This document shows positions 1 through 6,318 of a DNA stretch of 8,074 nucleotides, piece by piece (positions within the stretch are counted from its first letter, which is position 1; every line of letters starts with the position of its first letter). Below the pieces are notes generated by a model. It saw only the letters and a program-made list of their open reading frames with translations. It was not told where the DNA came from and did not search any database. The DNA is taken from positions 1 to 8,074 of the forward strand of contig JAUUNJ010000107.1 in the NCBI GenBank assembly GCA_030844625.1, read 5' to 3'. A program made the position numbers and the translations under genes. The DNA comes from Roseburia sp. (GTDB lineage: Bacteria > Bacillota > Clostridia > Lachnospirales > Lachnospiraceae).

Positions 1-542
1 CCATAGGAATCAGCGGTAAGGATGGCAAACTTCTGACGGTTAAGAAGAAATTATCTGATGGCGAAGATATTGGATATGTGGGACAGGTAACAGAAGTAAA
101 TGCAGATATTTTATTAGATCTTCTTGAAAAGGATTTTCTCCCGATTGTTTGCCCTATTGGTCTTGATAATGATTTTCACGGATATAATATTAATGCGGAT
201 GATGCGGCAAGTGCCATAGCAGAGGCAGTAAAGGCAGAAAAACTGGCATTTCTTACGGATACGGAGGGCGTATATACAGATCCGGAGGACAGCAGTACAG
301 TGATTTCCGAAATGACTATTTCAGAAGCAGAGGCGTTAATTGCAGACGGAACCATTGCGGGAGGTATGCTCCCAAAAATCAGAAATTGTATGGATGCTAT
401 CAAAAATGGAGTTTCCAGAGTACATATTCTGGATGGAAGAATTCCTCACAGTATTCTTCTGGAGATATTTACCAATAAAGGTATTGGGACAGCTATTCTG
501 GATGATAATCAGGAGAAATTTTACACGGCAGAACTTAATTAG
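1..542 (+). CDS. argB: Acetylglutamate kinase ArgB, 3' part only
   Basis: This enzyme phosphorylates N-acetyl-L-glutamate with ATP, the second step of arginine synthesis, in the cytoplasm. The reading frame is open from base 3 to the TAG at 540-542, giving about 179 residues; the family is usually near 300, so roughly the N-terminal 40% is outside the window. A GTG at base 78 is in frame but is an internal valine, because good ArgB sequence ([12 protein letters not shown]) precedes it. Visible family marks are [10 protein letters not shown], the nucleotide-site segment FLTDTEGVY, the GGMLPK loop with its conserved lysine (codon 375-377), and the C-terminal [18 protein letters not shown]. That C-terminal signature is typical of arginine-inhibited, hexameric acetylglutamate kinases, so feedback control by arginine is a reasonable inference; the N-terminal helix needed to confirm it is not visible. 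argD follows after 44 bp. Confidence 0.96.
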   Translation, partial: IGISGKDGKLLTVKKKLSDGEDIGYVGQVTEVNADILLDLLEKDFLPIVCPIGLDNDFHGYNINADDAASAIAEAVKAEKLAFLTDTEGVYTDPEDSSTVISEMTISEAEALIADGTIAGGMLPKIRNCMDAIKNGVSRVHILDGRIPHSILLEIFTNKGIGTAILDDNQEKFYTAELN

Positions 543-586
543 TTAAGATGATATGAGAGTGCAAGAAAGAACAGGGGAGAATAAAA

Positions 587-1768
587 ATGACAGATAAAGA
601 ATATATGGCTCAGGGAGAGCAGTATTTTGTACATACTTATAATAGATTTCCTATTGTAATTGAAAAAGGAAAGGACGTTTATGTTTATGATGTAAATGGA
701 AAGAAATATCTGGATTTTGCGGCAGGAATCGCAGTTTCAGCTTTAGGATACAGCAATGAAGAATATAAAAATGCCCTGAAAGAACAGATTGACAGGATTA
801 TGCATACGTCTAATCTCTATTATAATATACCTGTAATTGACGCGGCAAAAAAACTTGTGGAAGCATCAGGACTTAAAAAGGCATTTTTTACAAACAGCGG
901 TGCGGAAGCAATTGAAGGTGCATTAAAGATGGCAAAGCGCTATGCTTATGATAAGAGCGGAGCGGATGATTATGAAATCATTGCAATGAATCATTCTTTC
1001 CACGGAAGAACAATGGGGGCGTTGGCGTTGACGGGAAATGCCCGTTATCAGGAGCCTTTCGGGCGAATGATACCGGGAATTAAATATGCGGAGTTTAATA
1101 ATCTTGAAAGCGTTAAGGCATTGGTTACCCCAAAGACCTGTGCCATTATTTTAGAACCGTTACAGGGAGAGGGTGGAATTTATCCGGCAACTAATGAATT
1201 TATGGAAGGAATCAGAAAAATCTGCGACGATAATGATATTATAATGATTTGTGATGAAATTCAGTGTGGTATGGGAAGAACGGGAAAGATGTTTGCATAC
1301 CAGAATTATAATGTTATTCCTGATATTATAACCTGTGCCAAGGCTCTGGGCTGTGGTGTTCCGGTGGGGGCTTTTGTGGCAGGGGAGAAGTGCTGTGACT
1401 CTCTTGTTCCGGGAGATCATGGAACGACCTATGGTGGAAATCCATTAGCTGCGGCAGCAGTGTGTAAGGTATTTGAATTGTTTGACAGGAACAATATTTT
1501 AGAAAATGTAAATACAGTGGGTGCATATTTCGAAAGCCGGCTTGATAGGATTGTTGACGAGTTTGACAATGTGCTTGAGAGACGTGGTAAAGGTTTGATG
1601 CAGGGGCTGGTTCTTTCCACACCTGTAGGTGAGACCGTAAATAAAGCTATGGAAAAGGGATTACTTGTAATTTCAGCGGGAAACAATGTTCTCAGAATGG
1701 TTCCGCCTCTGGTAATCACAAAAGAAAATGTGGATGAGATGATTGAAATTTTAAAAAAAGCCTTATAA
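587..1768 (+). CDS. argD: Acetylornithine aminotransferase ArgD
   Basis: This is a class III (fold type I) PLP-dependent aminotransferase that converts N-acetylglutamate 5-semialdehyde to N2-acetylornithine with glutamate as amino donor, step four of arginine synthesis. Its 393 residues match the usual family length, so the gene is complete. Seen in order: the cofactor phosphate loop TNSGAEA (102-108), SFHGRTMGALALTG (137-150), the ICDEIQCGMGRTG segment with the PLP-ring aspartate D223, the Schiff-base lysine K252 in AKALGCGVPVGA, and HGTTYGGNPLA (278-288). The ATG at 587 is supported by AGGGGAGA at 573-580. It lies 44 bp after argB with no terminator between, so the two are probably co-transcribed, and a strong terminator follows. 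ArgD homologues can also act as succinyl-diaminopimelate aminotransferase; the argB neighbour favours the arginine role. The usual intermediate enzyme ArgC is not in the window. Confidence 0.96.
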   Translation: MTDKEYMAQGEQYFVHTYNRFPIVIEKGKDVYVYDVNGKKYLDFAAGIAVSALGYSNEEYKNALKEQIDRIMHTSNLYYNIPVIDAAKKLVEASGLKKAFFTNSGAEAIEGALKMAKRYAYDKSGADDYEIIAMNHSFHGRTMGALALTGNARYQEPFGRMIPGIKYAEFNNLESVKALVTPKTCAIILEPLQGEGGIYPATNEFMEGIRKICDDNDIIMICDEIQCGMGRTGKMFAYQNYNVIPDIITCAKALGCGVPVGAFVAGEKCCDSLVPGDHGTTYGGNPLAAAAVCKVFELFDRNNILENVNTVGAYFESRLDRIVDEFDNVLERRGKGLMQGLVLSTPVGETVNKAMEKGLLVISAGNNVLRMVPPLVITKENVDEMIEILKKAL

Positions 1769-1796
1769 GGAAAATTTATTATTGGGAAAAATGTGT

Positions 1797-1834
1797 TATA
1801 AAAAAGTGGAGATTTACATCTCCGCTTTTTTATA
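1797..1834 (+). terminator. Intrinsic terminator of the arg operon
   Basis: A near-perfect hairpin has left arm AAAAAGTGGAGAT (1801-1813), loop TTAC (1814-1817) and right arm ATCTCCGCTTTTT (1818-1830), with one G-U wobble. Four further pairs (1797-1800 with 1831-1834) can extend the stem. The T-run on the right arm and the A-run on the left arm mean it could stop transcription from either side. It begins 28 bp after the argD stop codon and separates the arginine genes from the restriction-modification locus. Confidence 0.93.
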
Positions 1835-1865
1835 TAGAATAAAAATGCAATTACGGATACATTTC

Positions 1866-1904
1866 TTTATTTTATTGTGCAAATGTAGTATAATTTTGTA
1901 TAAA
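1866..1904 (+). promoter_or_regulatory. Probable sigma-A promoter of the restriction-modification operon
   Basis: This lies in the 179-bp gap after the arg terminator. A perfect -10 hexamer TATAAT is at 1889-1894; the best -35 at 17 bp spacing is TTTATT (1866-1871), which is weak. An alternative is TTGTGC (1875-1880) with TATAAA (1899-1904) at 18 bp spacing. The region is very AT-rich, so chance matches are expected. Position after a terminator and before the first gene of a new operon is the main support. No promoter-like site is obvious in the short gaps further downstream. Confidence 0.45.
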
Positions 1905-1947
1905 TTTGTTTATAAAACACTAATAGAAGAATAGGGGGAAAAGAATT

Positions 1948-2448
1948 ATGTATAGACCAACCATGTATGAGACCCATGATAGAACAATGAATCATTTTGC
2001 AGAGATATTTAATCAGTGCCAGGAGTGTAATTATATTGAAATGCGCCCCAATCCGGAAGAGACATATGATAATGATGGAGAGTTTGTCAATGTAAGAACT
2101 GGCGAAAAAATAGGGTTTGACTGGGAATACAGGGACAAATATTTTGAAAACTGTAAATTCCGGTATAACTCATTGGGGCAATATGAAAGAAAACTTCGCA
2201 AGCCGTCCATACAAATATCATTGCAGTGTGATTCTACGGAAACAGGTGTGGCAGTGGGATGGCACCAGGATTGGCTTATTGAAAAGAAAGAGCATATAGA
2301 ATTGAGTACAGACTATTCGGTAAAGGAAAAAGGAACTACAAGATATACAACGAAATTTAAAATATATCCTTATAAGAATATTGGGGAGTTTAAAAAAATG
2401 ATAGCATATGCAATGGAACATAAAATCTATTCATCAGAGGTATTTTGA
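1948..2448 (+). CDS. Unrecognised 166-aa protein at the head of the type III R-M operon
   Basis: I do not recognise this family. The ATG is well supported by AGGGGG at 1933-1938, nine bases upstream. The protein is charged and rich in aromatic residues, with no signal peptide or membrane segment, so it is probably cytoplasmic. A helical N-terminus (about 11-28) contains E19; a GEKIGFDWEYRDKYF segment (52-66) contains D58 and E60; a strand-like PSIQISLQC follows (86-94), then WHQDW (105-109). The order glutamate helix, strand with acidic residues, then a further strand resembles the layout of PD-(D/E)XK nucleases, but the E-x-K element is not clear (Q89 sits near its place), so this is only a weak structural guess. 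It is 55 bp upstream of the first mod gene, on the same strand with no terminator between. An accessory or control role in restriction-modification is therefore an inference from context only. The coding call itself is firm; the function is unknown. Confidence 0.85.
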   Translation: MYRPTMYETHDRTMNHFAEIFNQCQECNYIEMRPNPEETYDNDGEFVNVRTGEKIGFDWEYRDKYFENCKFRYNSLGQYERKLRKPSIQISLQCDSTETGVAVGWHQDWLIEKKEHIELSTDYSVKEKGTTRYTTKFKIYPYKNIGEFKKMIAYAMEHKIYSSEVF

Positions 2449-2503
2449 TTTTTGCGGGGGGGAAGCAGTTGATGTGAAAATCTGTAAAGCAAGGAGAAAA
2501 TAA

Positions 2504-4369
2504 ATGGACAAAATGAAAATGGAATCAGTTAATATAGTTTCCCAAAATGTAGATAAAATAGGTGCACTTTTTCCTAACTGTGTTACAGAAATATCTGATA
2601 CCCGGGGTGGGATAAAAAAAGTTGTTAATTTTGAAGTGTTAAAGCAAATGCTTTCTGACAGTGTGTCAGGGGAAGATGAAATGTATGAATTTTCCTGGCC
2701 TGGGAAAAAAGCTGCAATTGTTGAGGCAAATACCCCCATTCGCAAAACATTGCGTCCATGTCCTGAAGAAAGCAGAAACTGGAATAACACACAGAATATC
2801 TATATTGAGGGAGACAACCTTGAAACTTTAAAACTTTTGCAGGAAAGTTATTTAAATTCAGTAAAAATGATATATATAGATCCTCCTTATAATACAGGAA
2901 ATGATTATAGATATGTGGATGATTTTAAGATGACAGCCGATGACTATGAAAAAGAAATCGGAGGTGTTGATGAACAGGGGAATCGTTTGTTTAAAAATAC
3001 AGATTCCAATGGCAGATTTCATTCCGATTGGTGTTCTATGATATATTCCCGATTGATACTTGCAAGGAATTTGTTGTGCCCGGATGGAGTTATATTTATT
3101 TCAATGGATGATAACGAGGAAGCCAACCTTAAGAAGATTTGTGATGAAGTGTTTGGAGAAAAGAATTTTATTGGAGAGATTATACGAAAAACAAAGTCAA
3201 TGACAGCCGATAATGGCAATGGATTTAATCTGCAGCATGAAGTGCTATATGCATATTGTAAGGAAATATCTAAAGTGACATTACATGGGGAAGAAAAATC
3301 CTTTAACAATTATTTGAATCCGGATAACGATCCTAACGGTGAATGGTGTGCAGGTGATCCCAGTGCACGGAGTGGAGGAGATACCACTTATTTTGGAATT
3401 GAAAATCCATACACAGGAAGAATAGACTATCCTCCTTTGGGAAGATATTGGGCATTTTCAAAATCTACGTTAGAAAATTATATAAAAATTGGAAAGATAA
3501 AATTTAAGAAAGATTACAAAGAAGGAGAACGGGGTTTTGTTTTTAAAAGATACAAAAAAGATGCCCAAAATATGTGTGAACCGGTACATAGTCTGTTTGC
3601 CATAGAAAATGATTATATGAATCAGGCGGCAACAGTGGAAACAAAAAAAATCTTTAAGGATAATCTTTTTAGTTATCCTAAGCCGGTTTCTTTTATTAAA
3701 AAATTGATAGAATATACTACCGATAAAGATTCTGTTATTATGGATTTCTTTTCTGGAAGCGCAACGACTGCACAGGCGGTTATGGAGTTAAATGTACAGG
3801 ACCTTGGACAGCGGAAATATATTATGGTACAACTGCCGGAGGAAACTGAGGAAAAGTCCGCAGCAAAAAAGGCAGGATATAAGAATATATGTGAAATCGG
3901 TAAAGAGCGCATCCGCCGTGTGGGAGATCAGATAATTAAAGATTCGGACAATGAAATTATTGATGCAGGTTTTCGTGTATTTAAATTAGATGATTCTAAT
4001 ATGAGGGATGTATATTATAGTGCAGAGGAATACAATCAGGAGATGCTGTCCGGACTGGAATCAAATATTAAGCAGGATCGAACAGATATGGATTTACTGT
4101 TTGGCTGCCTGCTGGAGTGGGGCTTGCCATTGTCCATGCCTTACAAATCAGAAAATGTGGAAGGCTGCAAGGTGCATACATATAATGAAAAGGACCTGAT
4201 TGTATGTTTTGATGAAAATATTCCGGATCAGGTAATAGAAACAATTGCGAAAAGGAAGCCGATGCGTGTAGTATTCAGAGATTACGGTTTTGAAAACAGC
4301 CCGGCAAAAATTAACGTGGCAGAAATATTTAAATTATATTCACCCGGTACAAAGGTAAAAGTGATTTAA
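2504..4369 (+). CDS. mod: Type III restriction-modification DNA adenine methyltransferase, Mod subunit 1
   Basis: This is an AdoMet-dependent methyltransferase, predicted to make N6-methyladenine and to supply sequence recognition for the Res subunit. The motif order is that of beta-class enzymes: N-terminal EGDNLETLKLLQESYL (102-117), catalytic DPPYNTG (126-132), a variable target-recognition region (about 219-388), then the AdoMet-binding DFFSGSATTAQAVM (414-427) and MVQLPEE (441-447). The C-terminal 230 residues, ending LYSPGTKVKVI, are shared with the next gene and are presumed to hold the Res or dimer contacts. At 621 residues it is full length for Mod. The start is supported by AAGGAG (2491-2496) and by the parallel start of the paralogue (M-x-x-M-x-M-E in both). 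Oddity: the glycine-rich motif reads FSGSA, where the paralogue has FSGSG. DPPY is intact, so activity is expected. mod2 follows after 20 bp. Confidence 0.95.
   Translation: MDKMKMESVNIVSQNVDKIGALFPNCVTEISDTRGGIKKVVNFEVLKQMLSDSVSGEDEMYEFSWPGKKAAIVEANTPIRKTLRPCPEESRNWNNTQNIYIEGDNLETLKLLQESYLNSVKMIYIDPPYNTGNDYRYVDDFKMTADDYEKEIGGVDEQGNRLFKNTDSNGRFHSDWCSMIYSRLILARNLLCPDGVIFISMDDNEEANLKKICDEVFGEKNFIGEIIRKTKSMTADNGNGFNLQHEVLYAYCKEISKVTLHGEEKSFNNYLNPDNDPNGEWCAGDPSARSGGDTTYFGIENPYTGRIDYPPLGRYWAFSKSTLENYIKIGKIKFKKDYKEGERGFVFKRYKKDAQNMCEPVHSLFAIENDYMNQAATVETKKIFKDNLFSYPKPVSFIKKLIEYTTDKDSVIMDFFSGSATTAQAVMELNVQDLGQRKYIMVQLPEETEEKSAAKKAGYKNICEIGKERIRRVGDQIIKDSDNEIIDAGFRVFKLDDSNMRDVYYSAEEYNQEMLSGLESNIKQDRTDMDLLFGCLLEWGLPLSMPYKSENVEGCKVHTYNEKDLIVCFDENIPDQVIETIAKRKPMRVVFRDYGFENSPAKINVAEIFKLYSPGTKVKVI
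2840..2906 (+). repeat. Near-identical 67-nt block, copy in mod1
   Basis: These 67 nt, coding for QESYLNSVKMIYIDPPYNTGN and flanking bases, match 4723-4789 in mod2 with only four differences, all synonymous. Immediately upstream the two genes differ at many third positions, so this block stands out. It covers the catalytic DPPY. It could reflect gene conversion or strong constraint. Confidence 0.85.
3158..3667 (+). other. Target-recognition region of Mod 1
   Basis: Residues 219-388 of Mod 1 lie between the shared block ending LKKICDEVFG and the shared block beginning near F-x-x-PKP. Over this stretch I can find no convincing alignment with Mod 2, while both flanks align closely. It contains NPDNDPNGEW (272-281) and IENPYTGRIDYPPLGRYWAF (299-318), a pattern seen in many type III Mods between motif VIII and motif I. 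In beta-class methyltransferases this is where sequence specificity resides, so the two Mods should recognise different sites. The boundaries are by eye and may be off by several residues. Confidence 0.75.
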
Positions 4370-4389
4370 AAGAAGGTGGAGGAAGTTTT

Positions 4390-6303
4390 ATGGAAAGAAT
4401 GAGAATGGAAACAGCGGATTTGGTTCGAGGAAATATAGAAAAAATTGAAAAGCTGTTTCCCAACTGCATAACAGAAGAGAAAACGAAGGATGGTTTCCAT
4501 AAAGTTGTAAATTTTGAAATGCTCCGGCAGATGCTTTCTTATGATGTGACGGAAAGGGATGAAAAGTATGAGTTTACATGGGTGGGAAAAAAGGCTGCCG
4601 TTTTGGAAGCAAGCAGACCTATCCGAAAGACTCTCCGTCCGTGCCCCAAAGAAAGTGTGGACTGGGATACTACAGAGAATTTATATATAGAGGGCGATAA
4701 TTTAGAAGTGTTGAAATTATTACAGGAAAGTTATTTAAACTCTGTAAAAATGATATATATAGACCCACCTTATAATACAGGAAATGATTTTATATACCGT
4801 GATGATTTTGCGCAATCAACAGGTGAATATGAAGAAAATATGGGCTTATATGACGAAGCAGAAAACAGAATGTATAAAAACACGGATGTAAACGGGCGTT
4901 TTCATTCAGACTGGTGTACTATGATATACTCCCGCTTAATGCTGGCAAGAAATCTGCTGTCAGAGGATGGTGTTATTTTTATTTCCATTGATGATAATGA
5001 GTTTGAAAATCTGAAAAAAATATGTGATGAAGTTTTTGGACAGGCCAATCACTGCGGCACCTTTGTAATCAATTCTACGCCAAATGCAAGGGATTATGGT
5101 CACATTGGAAAAATGCATGAATTTTGTCTGTTTTATGCAAAAGATAATACAAAGACTACAACGAATATGTTGCCTGAGACAGATAAAAAATTCAAATACC
5201 GGGATGAAAAAGGGGGATATAACATTCATCCTTTATATAACAGTAATGAAGCTTTCAACAAATACAACCGTCCAAATCTTTATTATCCGTTTTATCTGTA
5301 TCCGGATGAGCCGACAGGTGACGGATTTTTCAGGATAGGATTCACAAAAAAAGATAATTGTATAGAAATATATCCGCCAAAGTCTTTAAAGAATCAGGTG
5401 CAGTTTGTATGGCGCTGGGGAAAAGATAAGGCGGAAAAATATATGAATGAAGAAATTACAGGTTACGAAGTCACAAAAGGGGAATATCGTATTGTTCAAA
5501 AAATGCGCCACAATCAAAAAATCATAAGAAGTCTGTTGACGGATACAAAGTATTCAAGCCGCAGGGGAACTGCCGAAGTAGAGGAAATATTGGGAGGCAA
5601 GATTTTTCCGTTTCCAAAGCCTACAGGATTAATTCATGATTTTGCAAAAGTAGGTCTGATGAAAGATGATATTATTTTGGATTTCTTTTCCGGAAGCGGG
5701 ACCACGGCACAGGCTGTGATGGAATTAAATGCAGAGGATCATGGCAGGAGAAAATTTATTTTAGTGCAGATGCCGGAACAGATTGCCAAAGAGTCAGATG
5801 CATATAAAGCGGGATACAGAAATATTTGTGAAATCGGAAAAGAACGTATTTGCCGTGCAGGAGAAAAAATAATAAAAGAAACAGGGACAGATATTGATAA
5901 AGGATTTCGTGTATTGAAACTGGATGAAAGTAATATGAATGACATATATTACAGTGCAGATGAGTACAATCAGGATATGTTATCCATGTTGGAATCCAAT
6001 GTAAAGTCAGACAGAACAGATTTGGATTTGCTGTTTGGATGTTTGTTGGAATGGGGGCTGCCTCTTTCCATGCCTTACCGATCCGAAGAAATTGGAACCT
6101 GTAAAGTGCACACATATAATGATAAGGAATTGATTGTGTGTTTTGATGATAATATTCCGGAAAATGTTATTAAGGTGATAGCAGAGCGGCAACCACGCCG
6201 GGCAGTGTTCCGGGATTCCGGTTTTACCAGCAGTTCATCAAAAATAAATGTGAATGAGATATTTAAGCTGTATTCGCCGGATACTAGAGTAAAGGTAATA
6301 TAG
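4390..6303 (+). CDS. mod: Type III restriction-modification DNA adenine methyltransferase, Mod subunit 2
   Basis: This is a second complete beta-class Mod, 637 residues, arising from a tandem duplication with Mod 1. It carries EGDNLEVLKLLQESYL (101-116), DPPYNTG (125-131), a distinct target-recognition region (about 218-405), the AdoMet motif DFFSGSGTTAQAVM (431-444) and LVQMPEQ (458-464). It ends LYSPDTRVKVI, almost the same as Mod 1. The start ATG at 4390 follows GGAGG (4378-4382) by seven bases. By eye the N-terminal block is about two thirds identical to Mod 1 and the C-terminal block about three quarters identical, while the centre is unrelated. Both the catalytic DPPY and the canonical FxGxG are intact, so it should be an active N6-adenine methyltransferase. 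The gap to res is 15 bp, suggesting tight co-expression. Whether it works with Res as a homodimer, with Mod 1, or alone cannot be told from sequence. Confidence 0.95.
   Translation: MERMRMETADLVRGNIEKIEKLFPNCITEEKTKDGFHKVVNFEMLRQMLSYDVTERDEKYEFTWVGKKAAVLEASRPIRKTLRPCPKESVDWDTTENLYIEGDNLEVLKLLQESYLNSVKMIYIDPPYNTGNDFIYRDDFAQSTGEYEENMGLYDEAENRMYKNTDVNGRFHSDWCTMIYSRLMLARNLLSEDGVIFISIDDNEFENLKKICDEVFGQANHCGTFVINSTPNARDYGHIGKMHEFCLFYAKDNTKTTTNMLPETDKKFKYRDEKGGYNIHPLYNSNEAFNKYNRPNLYYPFYLYPDEPTGDGFFRIGFTKKDNCIEIYPPKSLKNQVQFVWRWGKDKAEKYMNEEITGYEVTKGEYRIVQKMRHNQKIIRSLLTDTKYSSRRGTAEVEEILGGKIFPFPKPTGLIHDFAKVGLMKDDIILDFFSGSGTTAQAVMELNAEDHGRRKFILVQMPEQIAKESDAYKAGYRNICEIGKERICRAGEKIIKETGTDIDKGFRVLKLDESNMNDIYYSADEYNQDMLSMLESNVKSDRTDLDLLFGCLLEWGLPLSMPYRSEEIGTCKVHTYNDKELIVCFDDNIPENVIKVIAERQPRRAVFRDSGFTSSSSKINVNEIFKLYSPDTRVKVI
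4723..4789 (+). repeat. Near-identical 67-nt block, copy in mod2
   Basis: This is the partner of 2840-2906, in direct orientation and 1,883 bp downstream. The four mismatches are at AAT/AAC, TCA/TCT, GAT/GAC and CCT/CCA codons, so the encoded peptide is unchanged. As a direct repeat it could serve as a homologous recombination point between the two mod genes. Confidence 0.85.
5041..5604 (+). other. Target-recognition region of Mod 2
   Basis: Residues 218-405 of Mod 2 share no clear similarity with the matching part of Mod 1 and are about 18 residues longer. Visible landmarks are NSTPNARDYGHIGKMHEF (228-245), NKYNRPNLYYPFYLYPDEP (290-308) and a WRWGKDKAE segment (341-349). The NRPNLYYPF type of segment recurs in a different subset of type III Mods from the one Mod 1 resembles (from memory, not a search). 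Specificity is expected to lie here. The edges are by eye. Confidence 0.75.
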
Positions 6304-6318
6304 GAAAGGAGTTTGCCA

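Noticed and set aside
78..80. GTG as the start of a short 154-aa kinase-like gene
   Set aside because: The frame stays open to the window start and the upstream codons read as normal ArgB sequence, so this is an internal valine of a gene cut by the window edge.
1769..1947. Insertion-sequence end, attachment site or small RNA gene at the junction after argD
   Set aside because: I found no tRNA fragment, target duplication or terminal inverted repeat. The gap is explained by a terminator and a promoter.
2434..2790. 118-aa minus-strand open frame overlapping the start of mod1
   Set aside because: It lies antisense to a clear Mod coding sequence and its translation resembles no protein family. 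It is a shadow frame.
3643..3650. A8 run in mod1, with a similar A8 at 7167-7174 in res, as phase-variation or frameshift sites
   Set aside because: Both encode ordinary lysine pairs in frame, and the sequence is very A-rich, so runs of this length are expected. No frame break follows either one.
5756..6115. 119-aa minus-strand open frame within mod2
   Set aside because: It is antisense to the conserved C-terminal block of Mod 2, has a low-complexity Leu/His/Cys-rich translation and shows no family resemblance.
2504..6303. mod1 and mod2 as one gene split by an assembly or sequencing error
   Set aside because: Each has its own ribosome binding site, start, full motif set and stop, and the centres differ completely, so they are two genes.
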